The notes: generated from the letters alone by a model not told the origin. Positions 1-10,800 are shown, numbered from the stretch's first letter. The stretch is 64,000 nucleotides of DNA from Sambucus nigra (GCA_949130495.1 OX422220.1:9293001-9357000); one strand, 5' to 3'. Numbers and translations: made by a program.

Positions 1-1533
1 CTTATTACTCTTGATTTTATTTTTAAGATAATTACAAAAATATTTACCTATACTCTTGCTCCTATTACTGATGAAGTCATTTTGCATACCCAACATGGGT
101 TTATGAAAGGTAGGCTCATTCAATTCCATTGCTTTTTATTCGGATATAAGGGGTTTATAAGGGAATCTCGCTATTGAAATTGACTTTGGAAAGGCTTTTG
201 ACACCATTGGGTTGGACTTTCTCCTTTATGTGCTTATACAGTTTGGTTTTGGCATTTTTTTTATCAATTGGGTGAAATCTATTCTCTATTCTGCTAAGAT
301 GTCTATGCTTATTATTGGGAAGAGTGGGGGATTTCTTAATTGCAGTAGAGGGGTTTGGTAAAGATATCCTCTCTCCCCTCTCGTCTTTATTTGAGTTAAA
401 AGAAGTTCTTAATAGAGCCCTTACTAATCTGGTCTCAATTGGTTTGATATTTCTTATTCAACTCTTAGAGTTTATGTTACTCTATTTCATTTGTTCTAGG
501 CAGATGACCTATTGATTATCTATATAGCCCCTCCTAAAAATGTGAAGAATGTTATGAATGATATGGATGATTATGGGGTTACTTTTGACATATTGTTAAC
601 AGACACAAAATTAACTTTCTCTATGGGAAAAAGAGTTCCAAATAGGAAGTAGCATATTCTCTCACTGGTATGTCAGAAATTCAACTTCTTTTTGTTTATC
701 TTGGAGCCCCTCTTTTTTTTGGTAATCCTAGAAAAGATGGTTTGGTGTCTATTATGGATTTTCCAAAAGCTAAGCTTGATCACTGGAATAGGAGATTATT
801 TTCTAATGCAGGTGGGCCTCAATTAGTATATTCAATTATTAAAGGAAGGATGCTTCCTTAATTTTCCATTTATATGTGTCCATCTCTTCTTTTGAAGAAG
901 CTGCAAAGATTCATCAGAAATTCATTTGGTCAGGCTCTTGTTCTATATGGAAAATGGACTTTCCTTCTACCATTCCTATGTGTCTCCCTAATTCTAAAAG
1001 GAGTCTTAGCTTTGGGGAGTTTAAAAGCTTTTAATAGAATTGTTGTTCTTTTCCTATGTTAAATCATCTATGTGAGTAGGCATCAAGTGTACCTATCCTA
1101 TTTTTAAGAATGGTTCTCGGTGGTGGATTGGAGTTTGAACTATGGTGGATTTCTGGCATGACAACTGGTTGAGGAATTCTATAATTGATGAAATTAATTT
1201 GCCCCTATGCATTTCGATTAAACTCTCTTCTCAGGTCTCAAATTATTTGGTGTAGGGTCAGTGTCACATTTCTGATAGATTCTATTAGTAGTATCCTTTT
1301 GTATCTGCCTATAGAGCTCAAATTTCTCCTTACTTTATAGGTGATACTTTAATATGGAAGAATACTACTGAAGTCACTCTTACATAGTTTGGAGAAATTT
1401 AATTAATAGATTACCTAAAGAGGATTACTTACATATGCATGGGATGTTTCTCATCTCTCACTGTTTTATGTGTTCCACTCCCTCTCATGTTTAGTCCATT
1501 GAGCACATGCTCTTATCTTGTTATTTTCCTATT
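1..1533 (+). pseudogene. Decayed L1-like LINE, reverse transcriptase to zinc-knuckle region (older copy, left half)
   Basis: This is a remnant of a plant non-LTR retrotransposon ORF2, readable only by hopping frames. RT motif A is seen near 178-210 as IDFGKAFDT. A motif-B-like SRGV..RYPLSPLVF lies near 343-390 with an in-frame TAA. Motif C survives as ADDLLIIY at 500-523, so the catalytic Asp pair is still present in this copy. The thumb-side block YLGAPLFFGNP lies near 697-730. The C-terminal zinc-knuckle region appears near 1465-1520 as C.MC followed by IEHMLLSC. The left end of the element lies outside the window. Many stops and frameshifts rule out function. The coding sense breaks off at about 1533 in the middle of the knuckle domain and appears to resume near 5394, on the far side of the second LINE. 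Family assignment is secure; exact limits are not. Confidence 0.8.
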
Positions 1534-1744
1534 TCATTAAAAAAACAATCAATAATTGATATACACATAATCAAAGCATGAGAATAATTGATATACACAA
1601 TAATTGATATACATATAATCATAGCGTGATTGAAGGAAGGGAACAAAAGTCTCATAAAGAGAACAAAAAGTTAATAATGTATTTAATGAAAAATTCTCAT
1701 GACGAGAACAATAATAACTTCATTGTCCATTTGGGGGGGGGGGG
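1534..1744. other. AT-rich junction between the two LINEs, with a short repeated motif
   Basis: This is non-coding AT-rich DNA between the break in the older LINE and the first recognisable codons of the younger one. The motif AATAATTGATATACA occurs three times between about 1551 and 1613, and the first and third copies are followed by related ATAATCA(A/T)AGC(A/G)TGA tails. A run of 14 G residues lies at 1733-1746. The stretch may be degraded 5' sequence of the younger LINE, filler at the insertion point or a separate small insertion. I could not find a convincing target-site duplication. Confidence 0.5.
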
Positions 1745-1762
1745 GGAAGGGGAGTCAATTGA

Positions 1763-2788
1763 GTTAGTTTAGAAGCGAAAGGAGCCTCGGGCGGGGTGGT
1801 TATGTTGTGTAATTCTGGGGTGGTTGATTTGATTGGGAGTATGAAGGGGGGACGGTCACTTTCCTGTCTGTTCAAAAATTTGGAGGATGGGTTCACTTGG
1901 TGCTTCTCGGGGATTTATGGGCCAGTGGAGGATGCTAGTAGGTGGGAATTGTGGGAGGAGTTGGCAGGAGTGAGTAGGGTCCGGGATGTCCCTATATGCT
2001 TTAGGGGGGACTTCGATATGGTGCGGTTCGCTTCGGAGAAAAGTAACGGAGGGAGAGCTAATAGATATATGAGAGACATTTCAGATTTTATTGATGAGAT
2101 GGAGTTAGTTGATCTTCCGTTGGAGGGTGGGTTATTTTCGTGGTCCAGCTTTCGTGATAGTCTGACCATGTCTCGTCTGGACCATTTTCTCATTTTTAAG
2201 GGGTGGGAGGAGCACTTTCCTGTGGTGGTCCAGTCCTGCTTTCCTAGAGTCACCTCAAATCATTTTCCGATTCTCTTAGACTGTGGGGGATGGAAAGAGG
2301 GTTGTACCCCTTTTAGGATTGAGAATATGTGGCTCAAGGAGACTGATTTTTTGGATAGAGTTGGAACCTGGTGGACAGGTTACGAGGTGGAGGGGAACGC
2401 CAGTTTTAGGCTGGCCACAAAGCTGGGATTACTTAAGGAGGGTATTAAGCATTGGAATATAGAGGTTTTTGGTAACGTTCAGATCACTACCTCTCGGTAC
2501 TTGGAGGAGGTCAGGATTCTCGACGAGAAGGAAGGACGAGTCGGTCTCTCTGAGGAGGAGAAGAGGGCGAGGGAGGTTTTTAAGGGTGAGATTGGCGCTA
2601 GGCTTATTCAGGAAGATATTAGATGGAGGCAGAAGTTGAGAGAGTTGTGGTTGAGAGAGGGGGATTCGAATACCAATTTTTTTCATTCGATGGCTAGTTC
2701 TCACAGGCGTAGCAATCACATCGGGAAAATTGAAGTGGGGGGAGTGGTGTTTGAAGACGATAGAGATGTGAGAGGGGCCATTTCTTAG
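1763..2788 (+). pseudogene. LINE endonuclease domain (C-terminal two thirds) plus linker, pseudogene
   Basis: LINE endonucleases nick the target DNA and prime reverse transcription. The recognisable sense begins upstream of any start codon (..EAKGASGGVVMLCNSGVVD, from about 1772), so the piece is a truncated domain and not an ORF with its own start. Counting from the GTG at 1796, motifs are GIYGP (residues 39-43), GDFDMVR (71-77), SRLDHFL (126-132) and SNHFPI (154-159). In this family the last motif is normally SDH; here the Asp codon is AAT at 2258-2260, so a catalytic Asp is replaced by Asn. A linker block WLREGDSNTNFFH near 2650-2690 is typical of plant LINE ORF2. A TAG at 2786-2788 ends the frame, but homology continues in the same frame into the reverse transcriptase. 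Confidence 0.88.
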
Positions 2789-4195
2789 TTTTATGAGGAT
2801 CTTTTTAGGGAAGAGGAGTTGTGGTGACCCACTATCGATGGGGCCGATTTAGGGAGTATAGTCAGCTCAGATGCTGTCGATACTGAGGGCATTTTCACCG
2901 AAGAGGAGTTCATTTTGTCTCTAAAGTCGATGTGTGGGGATAAGGTGCTCGGTCCAGACGGATTTTCTATGGACTTTTTCCAGCATTGTTGGGCCATTGT
3001 TAGGGTTGATATGATGGGTGTCTTCGACGAGTTCCACGACAGAGGCTATTTTTTGCCTAGGATGAATGCGACTTTCATCTCTTTGATCTCTAAGAAGGGG
3101 GGATCTTATGATATCAGTGACTTCAGACCCATCAACTTAATCGGTAGTGCCTACAAGCTTCTTGCCAAGGTGTTATCGGTTAGACTTAGAAAGCTAATTG
3201 ATCCTCTGATTTTCAAGTCTCAAAATGCTTTCGTTGGGGGTAGGCAAATTCTTGATGTTGTCTTGGTGGCTAACAAGTGTGTGGACTCTAGGTCGAGGAG
3301 CGGAACACCTGGTATCGCTTGTAATATTGACATTGAGAAGGCGTATGACCATGTTAACTGGAACTTTCTTCTATACTTGTTAAAGAGGATGGGTTTCGGT
3401 GACAGGTGGTGTCGAAAAATAAAGAGGTGCATTTCGACTGCTAGATTTTCAGTGTTGATTAATGGGGTGCCTGAGGGTTTCTTTCCTAGTTCTCATGGTC
3501 TTCGTCAGGGGGACCCTCTATCTCCTTTCCTATTCATCTTAGTCATGGAGGCAATTAGCAGGATGATGAGGAGGGTGGTCGAGCCAGGGTGGATCAGGGG
3601 GTTCTCTATTGGGAATCCGGGCTCTAATCTGGTCATGGTATCACACCTTCTTTTTGCACATGATGCAATTATTTTCTGCGATGCAGATAGGAGGCAGGTT
3701 TGTGCTCTTAAGATCATTCTTATTTGTTTTGAGGCTGTGTCGGGCCTTAGGATCAATGCGAGTAAGTGTGAGTTGATCCCGGTTGGGGGAGAGGGTGTTG
3801 TGGAGGAGCTGGCCGACATCCTGGGTGGCAAGTTGGGATCATTACCCAGTACTTATCTTGGCCTCCCGCTTGGAGCCAAGTATAAGTCTACGACGAGCTG
3901 GGATACGGTCTTGGAAAGAATGCGCAGGAAGCTGCCCGGTTGGAATCATGGATTCCTTTCCAAAGGGGGGAGACTGACGTTGATTAAGAGTACGTTATCT
4001 AGCTTGCCGACTTATTTCATCTCCATTCTTCCCTTGCCCGGGGCTGTTCGTTTGAAGATGGAGAAAATTATGCGGGATTTCTTATGGAAAGGCACTGAGA
4101 CTAGTTCCAAGTACTGCCTTGTAGGATGGGAAGAGGTGTGTAAGCCCATGAAGTTAGGGGGGGGGGGGCGTGTAGAACTTGACTATTTTCAATAA
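2789..4195 (+). pseudogene. LINE reverse transcriptase, pseudogene with altered catalytic motif
   Basis: This continues the same frame as the endonuclease after the TAG at 2786 and a second stop, TGA, at 2825 (reads FYEDLFREEELW*PTIDGAD). Counting from 2915, the open part has GPDGF (13-17), FRPINLIG (70-77), SQNAFVGGRQILD (102-114), motif A NIDIEKAYDHVNW (137-149), motif B GLRQGDPLSP (195-204) and motif C at 247-250. Motif C reads FAHD where the family has FADD; the His codon is at 3659-3661. That Asp binds the catalytic metal, so the enzyme would be inactive even if the frame were intact. YLGLPLGAKYKS follows as the usual thumb signature. Homology leaves this frame at the G run 4157-4168, and the last codons to 4195 are out of frame. 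Confidence 0.92.
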
Positions 4196-5175
4196 AGCTC
4201 TTTTAGGGAAGTGGTTGTGGAGGTTCCCTCGGGAGGAGCATAGGTTGTGGAGGAGAGTGGTTCTAGCGGGGGGGGGGGGGGAGTTCTCAATGGGGATGGG
4301 GGCCGATGGTGGGGAGTTTTGCTCATGGCATGGGTATGTGGAAACATATAGCCAGGGAGTGGGGAGTGTTCTTCAGACATACGGGTTTTTCTTTGGGAAG
4401 AGGGAACAAGATCAGATTTTGGAAGGATAGATGGGGCGATCAGGGGTCTATTCAGGACCTCTTCCCTGGGATCTTTAGTCTTGGAGAGAACCAAGATGGG
4501 TTAGTAGCGTCCCATTGGGCTTCTAGGGGGGAGGGTGATCGATGAGATCCTAAGTTCAGAAGAAGGTTCTGGGATTGGTAACTTCTGGAGGAAGATATGT
4601 TCTTTGAGTGGTTAAGCTCTGCCCCACCCCCGACAGATAGGGAGGATTGCCTGTGCTGGAAGGGTGGGGAGGCAGGGGAGTTCTCGGTCAGGAGCTACTA
4701 TATGATCCTGAGCGGTAGTAGGGATAACTTAGATCGTTTAACTTGGAAGAATATTTGGAAGGTGAAAGTGCTGTCGAAGGTTAGATTTTTTTTGTGGACG
4801 GCAGCTAGACATGCCATTCTGACACTTGAGGGACTTCAGAAGTGGAATGCTCGGCTCGCGAGTCGTTGTTGCTTATGTAAGGAGGAGGAAGAAAAGACCA
4901 ATCATCTACTTTTACATTGCAAGGTGACTACAAGCTTGTGGGATATTTTCTTTGCCATTATGAGGACATCTTGGGTTATGCCTGGGTCAGTGAGGGCGCT
5001 CTTAGAGGGTTGGAGACCTCCGATAGGGAGGCAGGGTGCCAGGCGCATGTGGCGTATAGTTTCTCATTGTATTTTTTGGACAATCTGGAAGGAGAGTAAT
5101 TCGAGATGTTTTGAAGGATATGAGACTGCACCCCCGAGACTTCGATATCTGTTTCTGAGCACGCTTGTTTGTTAG
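4169..5175 (+). pseudogene. LINE ORF2 C-terminal region with zinc knuckle (zf-RVT type), pseudogene in two frames
   Basis: After the first frame change the protein resumes as [17 protein letters not shown] (4176 onward, just after a TAG at 4173). A second G run at 4268-4281 shifts it again to the frame carrying [17 protein letters not shown] and IRFWKDRWG. That frame contains stops at 4543 (TGA) and 4579 (TAA) within DPKFRRRFWDW, then is open from 4597 to 5175. The last 192 residues hold the FSVRSYY and WKNIWKVKVLSKVRFFLW blocks and a CCLC (91-94)...H103...C108 knuckle. These are typical of the domain that follows plant LINE reverse transcriptases. WTIWKESNSRCF near 5080-5115 matches the usual ending. 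Confidence 0.88.
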
Positions 5176-5390
5176 CATAAGGGTAGCTTGACAGTCACGA
5201 GTACGGAGGTTCTTGACTTTGTGGACAATTTACAGTCTCTTCAGTAACTTGTAATAATTTTTTTGGTCGATGTTCTTTTGCTACTTCTTTTTGTATTTCC
5301 CTTTTCTTTAGCATGTTTGCTGCTTAGTATACTTCTTGTATACGGGTTCGCACCCTTTGCGAAGTTTTAATGACATTTATTTATAAAAAA
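5176..5390 (+). other. 3' UTR and tail of the younger LINE
   Basis: This is a T-rich non-coding stretch following the LINE C-terminus. It ends with GGGTTCGCACCCTTTGCGAAG, then TTTTAATGACATTTATTTAT and a short A run (about 5382-5391). The small inverted repeat around TTCGCACCCTTTGCGAA (stem TTCGCA/TGCGAA) may be the 3' hairpin that many LINEs use for template recognition; that role is inferred. The A run marks the likely right edge of the insertion. Confidence 0.6.
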
Positions 5391-5393
5391 GAA

Positions 5394-5890
5394 ACTAGGA
5401 GCATTTGGATGAAAGTGTTTAAATATTTCAATACTGTTGTGCTTATTCCTCGTAAACCTACATATTTGTTTCATTGGAAATTGATAGGCTTGGTCAACTC
5501 TCTAAAGGTGGCTTGCTTATGAAGAAATGCTATCTTAGCTGCATTTTAGACAATCTGGTCAGAACGAAATGGAAGAATATTTGAAGATAGAGAAGAGGGT
5601 GTGGAGTGGGTCTGGGAGAGAACAAAATTTTTAGATTCATTGTGGGCTTCATTATCAAAACCTTTTGAAAAAATGTCTCTGTTATTTTATTAATTAAAGC
5701 CAGTTTGATAATGTTGTCTGAAGGGGCGATGGTTGTTTGAAAGCGACCATTTAGAAGTGGACATTGTACGTTTTTAATGATTTATTTTTTAACTGTTTTA
5801 TTTAATGGACCGTTGTTCCACCTATTTATGTAATCTCTGTAGTAATTTTATAATTATGAATAAAAAAATCATGTTTCTCATTAAAAAAAA
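5394..5890 (+). pseudogene. Older LINE, right half: C-terminal coding end, 3' UTR and poly(A)
   Basis: The reading RSIWMKVFKYFNTVVLIPRK begins here. It is what should follow the knuckle HMLLSC...FP that stopped at about 1533, which supports this being the far side of a split element. After a frame change come RNAILAAF*TIWSERNGRIF and FLDSLWASLSKPF, ending in TAA near 5692. WxIWxERNxRxF is the characteristic end of plant LINE ORF2. The rest is AT-rich 3' UTR with AATAAAAAAATC near 5858-5869 and a terminal A run at 5883-5891. Confidence 0.78.
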
Positions 5891-6080
5891 AGGGTTATGA
5901 TCCCTTTTATAAACTAGAGATAAAGGAGACCTGATAACCATAAGGACAAAAACATTGTACTAATAATAAAATAATTAATACTATAATCGATTGGAATGGT
6001 TGAAGTATGTGTGTGATCACCCGTAAAACCGTGGACGGGGTGTTGGATAGCTCAAACAACACCACTATACCCTTCGAAGT
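5891..6080. other. Non-coding spacer, no feature recognised
   Basis: This is moderately AT-rich sequence to the right of the older LINE's poly(A). A short frame on the - strand has no recognisable similarity or composition bias, and nothing supports a gene. Confidence 0.4.
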
Positions 6081-6245
6081 ATGGGTGTTCGCGGTCCGGT
6101 CCAATCTGATTTTTAGTAATTTTAAGGACCGGACCGATTAAACCGGTCCTAGAAAAAAAAGGACCAAGACCGAACCGATTAAACCGGTTTTTCCGGCTTA
6201 GTCGGTCCGGTTTTTTGTATGGTCGGTTCGGTCGAATTTGTCGGT
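6081..6245. mobile_element. Possible hAT-type transposon end rich in ACCGGTCC-like motifs
   Basis: The block starts with ATGGGTGTTCGCGGTCCGGTCC and is packed with direct and inverted copies of ACCGGTCC/GGACCGG. ACCGATTAAACCGGT occurs twice (6133-6147 and 6174-6188), and TCGGTCCGG and TCGGTTCGGTCG follow. A GGGTGTTC terminus followed by dense CCGG-type subterminal motifs is a common look of plant hAT elements and their non-autonomous derivatives. No matching inverted end (GAACACCC) is visible downstream before the satellite, and no transposase is present. It may be one end of a truncated element or simply a repetitive fragment. Confidence 0.45.
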
Positions 6246-6740
6246 CCTAATTTTATTGAAATAATCTTTTTAAAAATGATAAATACCCTTCAAAATTGTT
6301 TAAATTTTACCATCAAAACTCCCAAAATTTTACCATCAAAACTGTACAAATATCATAAAAACATCCCAAATTATACCATAAAACTATCCAAAGTTTACCA
6401 TAAAAATGCCCACAATGTTGTTCAGAAGTGCTTAAATTTGAACATATAAAGTTGTCCAAAATTTCTCAAAGTTTGACATATAAACTGTCCAAAAATACCC
6501 AAATAATACAAACATATAGAGCTGTACAAAACTGCCCAAATTTGGACATATAAACTCTCCAAATAATACAAAATAAAGCTGTCCAAATTCAACCACAAGG
6601 TTGTCCATAATAATAAAAATCAATAATGAGCCAATAAAATTACTACTTTCATAAAAATGAGCCAAACTAACTGCAACATCCAAAATAATGCAACCATAAA
6701 GCTACCCAAAACAATCTCCTCCATAAACCTGAAAATAATC
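6246..6740. repeat. AT-rich degenerate short repeats
   Basis: Non-coding DNA is built from loosely repeated phrases such as AAATTTTACCATCAAAACT (about 6303-6343), ACATATAAA(G/C)TGTCCAAAA and AAAGCTGTCCAAA, recurring roughly every 20-55 bases with much divergence. This could be the internal part of the element whose end lies at 6081-6245. Short frames on both strands are low-complexity and I do not regard them as genes. Confidence 0.45.
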
Positions 6741-7192
6741 ACAAACAATTTTAGAATAAATAGAAAAATAGTCCAAAAAAGGCAACTATGAATTTGAAAC
6801 ACAGAAAAATTAAAACCGAGTGTGTGGAAAGAAGGCTACCTTCATTTTCACTCGCCATTGTCTACACTTGAAAAAATTAAAACATAAAAAAATAAACAAA
6901 CTATTATTTATATAATACAACTGGAAAAAATATATATTATTCTAACTAATGGAGCATAGCATACGCATCTGAAATGAAAAACTAGCTGGGAAAAAAATTT
7001 AAACACACTAAACCCATCCAATCAACATACACATCTGGAAAAAAAATTACACACGAAGCATACAAATCTGTATAAAACCATATATACAAAACGATTTATG
7101 TATATATATATATAAATCTGTATAATACTATATATACAAAATGATTTGTGTGTGTATATATATAGATCGATTTATACCGATCGATTTATATG
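6741..7192. other. AT-rich spacer, no gene
   Basis: This is very AT-rich sequence without recognisable coding potential. Near 7080-7190 the phrase AATCTGTATAA(A/T)AC(C/T)ATATATACAAAA is present twice in degenerate form, leading into the microsatellite. ATCGATTTATACCGATCGATTTAT near 7165-7190 is a small repeat of GATCGATTTATA. Confidence 0.4.
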
Positions 7193-7199
7193 TATATAT

Positions 7200-7294
<95 letters not shown>
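7193..7294. repeat. (AT)n microsatellite
   Basis: About 100 bp of alternating A and T, with small AA interruptions near 7200 and 7211. The stretch 7212-7294 is an uninterrupted alternating tract. Such tracts vary in length between individuals and are often miscounted in assemblies. Confidence 0.98.
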
Positions 7295-7296
<2 letters not shown>

Positions 7297-7584
7297 ATAG
7301 GATGGTTTTTGAATTCACATAATGTAAAAGCACAATAACATCTCAGATCATTCGAAACTAAATTAACGGTTCAGATCTAGCTCTCTAAATTTCATTTCCC
7401 GCCTAAGACACACCATGCCTTTACGTCTTTTCCATGTCCTGACACGCAGCTCATAATCTCACTCTTCACACATACTCTCCCCTCTCGAAACTCCCACAAC
7501 ATCTAAAGTCTTCCTTCTCAAAACGCTTCCAACTCCAAAATCCTCCATAGATAGCCTCCCTTCCATTTATGATAACCGTTTATC
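7295..7584. other. Low-copy-looking flank between microsatellite and satellite array
   Basis: About 290 bp of sequence resembles neither the LINEs nor the satellite. It is rich in C and T on the + strand (for example ACTCTCCCCTCTCGAAACTC near 7472). No ORF or element was recognised. It forms the immediate left border of the satellite array. Confidence 0.5.
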
Positions 7585-7899
7585 AATGTAACCCGTAGGA
7601 ACTGACCACAAAGCCGCGGGACAACCGGTTTGAGAATACGATGATAATTTGCATATATCTAGACTTAGGCTTAAAAACATTGCGTTAGGGGATGAAACCC
7701 CAAAACTGCCCCCGAAGGGTCCAGTGGGTGGCACCAACACCTCCCACAGGACCAATATTACTCGTAGGAACTGACCACGCAGACGCGGGACTCCCGATTT
7801 GAGAATACGACGATAATTTGTATATTTCTAGACTTAGGCTAAAAAACGCGGCGTTAGAGGGTGAATAACAAATATAGCCCCCGAACAGCTCCGTGGGAG

Positions 7900-10800
7900 G
7901 CACCACACCTCCCACGGGACCAATGTAACTCGTAGGAACTGACCACGCAGCCGCGAGTCTCCCGTTTTGAGAATACGACGATAATGTGCATATTTCTAGA
8001 CTTAGGCTTAAAAACATAGCTTTAACCCAAAACATCCCTCGAACGGCCCCGTGGGTGGCACCAACACCTCCCGTAGGACCAATGTAACTCGTAGGAACTA
8101 ACCACACAGCCGCGAGACTCTCGGTTTGAGAATACGACGCTAATTTACATATTTCTAAACTTCGGCATAACATGGTGTTAGTGGGGGAAATACCAAAACA
8201 ACCATCGAACGGCTCCATGGGAGGTACCAACATCTCCCACGGGACCAATGTCACTTATAGGAACTGACCTCGTGATTGCGGGACTCCCGGTTTGAGAATA
8301 TGACGATAATTTGCATATTTCTAGATTTAGGCTTAAAAACATGGCTTTAGAGGTTGAAAACCAAAAATAGCACCCGAACGGCCCCGTGGGTGGCACCAAC
8401 ACCTCCAACGGGACAAATGTAACTCGTAGGAGCTGACCACGCAGGCTCGGGACTCCCGGTTTGAGAATACGATGATAATTTGCATATTTATTTACTTAGG
8501 CTTAAAAACATGGCGTTAGAGGGTGAAAATGCAAAACAGCGCCTGAACGGCCCCGTGGGTGGCACCAACACGTCCTACAGGACCAATGTAACTCGTAGGA
8601 ACTAACCACGCAGCTATGGGACTCCCGATTTCAGAATACGCTGATAATTGCATATTTCTAGGCTTAGGCTTAAAATAATGGCGTTAGAGACTGAAAACCC
8701 GAAATAGCCCCCGAACGACCCCGTAGGAGGTACCAATACCTTCCACGGGACCAATGTAACTCGTAGAAATTAACCACGTAGTCGTGGGTCTCCTGTTTAG
8801 AGAATAAGATGATAATTTGTATACTTCTAGACTTAGGCTTAAAAACATAGTGTTAGAGGGTGAAAACCCAAAACAGCCCCCGAACGGCCCCGTGGGTGGC
8901 ACCAACACCTCCCACAGGATGAATGTAACTCGTAAGAACTGACCACACAGCCGCGGGTCTCTCGGTTTGAAAATACGATGACTTAGGCTTAAAAACGTGG
9001 CGTTAGTGGGGGAAAACCCCAAATAGCCCCTTAACGGCCCCGTGGGTGGCACCAACATCTCTCACGGGGCCAATATAACTCGTAGGAACTGACCAAGTAG
9101 CCGTGGGACTCCCGGTTTGAGAATACGATGATAATTTGCATATTTCTAGACGTAGGCTTAAAAATATGGCGTTAGAGGGTGAAAACCCAAAAGAACCCCC
9201 GAACGGCCCCGTGGGTGGTACCAACACCTCCAACGGGACTAATGTAACTCGTAGGAACTGACCACGCGGCCGAGGGACTCCCGGTTTTGGAATACGACGA
9301 TAATTTGCATATTTTTAGACTTAGGCTTAAAAACATGGCGTTAGAGGTTGAAATCCCAAAACAGCCCCCGAACAGCCACGTGGGTGGCACCAACACCTCC
9401 CACGGGACCAATATAACTCGTAGGAACTTACCACGAATCCGCAGGACTTTCGATTTGAGAATACGATGATAATTTGTATATTTCTAGACTTAGGCTTAAA
9501 AAATGGCGTTAGAGGGTGAAAACCCAAAATAGCCCCCAAACGGCCCCGTGGGAGGCACCAACACCTCACACGGGACCAATGTAACTCGTAGGAACTCACC
9601 ACGCAACCGCGGGTCTCTCGGTTTGAGAATACAATGATAATTTACATATTTCTAGACTTAGGCTTAAAACCATAGCGTTAGAGGGTGAAAACCCAAAACA
9701 GCCCCCGAACGGCACCGTGGGTGGCACCAACACCTCCCACGGCACCAATGTAACTAATAGGAACTGACCACACAGCCGTAGGACTCCCGATTTAAGAATA
9801 CGATGATAATTTGCATATTTATAGACTTAGGTTTAAAAACATGGCATTAGAGGATGAAAACCAAAAACAACCCCCGAACGGCACCGCAGGTGGAACCAAC
9901 AGCTCACACGAGACCAATGTAACTCGTAGGAACTGATCACGCAGCCGCGAGAATCCCGGTTTGAGAATATGATGATAATTTGCATATTTCTAGACTTAGG
10001 CTTAAAAACATGGCTTTAGAGGGTGAAAACCCAAAATAGCCTCCGAACGCCCCCGTGGGTGGCACCAACACCTTCCACGGGACAAAGGTAACTCGTAGGA
10101 ACTGACCACGCAACCGCGGGACTTCCGATTTGAGAATACGATGATAATTTTCATATTTATAGACTTAGGCTTAAAAACATGGCGTTAGAGGGTGAAAACC
10201 CAAAACATCCCCCGAACGGCCCCGTGGGTGGCACCAACACCTCTCACGAGACCAATGTAACTCGTAGGAACTGACCACGCAACCGCGGGACTCCCAGTTT
10301 GAGAATTCGATGATAATTTACATATTTCTAGACTTAGGATTAAAAACATAGCGTTAGAGGGTTAAAACCCAAAACAACCCCCGAATGGCCCCGTGAGTGG
10401 CACCAACACCTCCCAGGGGACCAATGTAACTCGCAGGAACTGACCATGCAGCCACAGGACTCCCGGTTTTAGAATACGATGATAATTTTCATATTTCAAT
10501 ACTTAGGATTAAAAACATGGAGTTAGTGGGGGAAAACCCCAAATAGCTCCCGAATGGCCCCGTGGGTGGCACCAACGCCTCTCACGGGACTAATGTAACT
10601 TATAGCAACTGACCACGTAGCCGCGGGACTCCCGATTTAAGAATACGATGATAATTTGCATATTTCTAGACGTATGCTTAAAAACATGGCGTTAGGGGGT
10701 GAAAAGCCAAAACAACCCCCGAACGACCCCGTGGGTGGCACCAACATCACTTACGGGACCAATATAACTCATAGGAACTGACCATGCAGTCGCGGAACTC

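Larger units (their letters stand above)
1745..5390 (+). mobile_element. 5'-truncated, inactivated plant L1-like LINE (younger copy)
   Basis: This is a non-LTR retrotransposon on the + strand. It runs from within the apurinic-type endonuclease, through the reverse transcriptase and the C-terminal zinc knuckle, to a short 3' UTR ending in ATTTATTTATAAAAAAG at about 5373-5390. ORF1 (gag-like) and the N-terminal part of the endonuclease are absent, as in a typical 5'-truncated insertion. Disabling lesions seen are stops at 2786, 2825, 4173, 4543 and 4579, frame changes at G runs 4157-4168 and 4268-4281, and altered catalytic motifs in both enzymes. It interrupts an older LINE in the same orientation. 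Apart from these lesions the protein is well preserved, so the copy is younger than its host element. Confidence 0.88.

Noticed and set aside
315..1062. Short open frames in the older LINE as separate small genes
   Set aside because: They are fragments of one decayed reverse transcriptase read in different frames.
1915..4494. - strand open frames opposite the younger LINE
   Set aside because: They are antisense shadows of the endonuclease and reverse transcriptase coding sequence, with no recognisable motifs of their own.
1534..5400. Target-site duplication around the younger LINE
   Set aside because: Only A-rich similarity (AAAAAAACAATC against AAAAAAGAAACT) could be found, which is not specific enough.
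1..5890. LTR retrotransposon
   Set aside because: No long terminal repeats, integrase, protease or gag were seen. The domain order and tails are those of LINEs.
5907..6802. Short frames in the AT-rich spacer as genes
   Set aside because: They have low-complexity, biased composition, no motif, and lie in degenerate repeat DNA.
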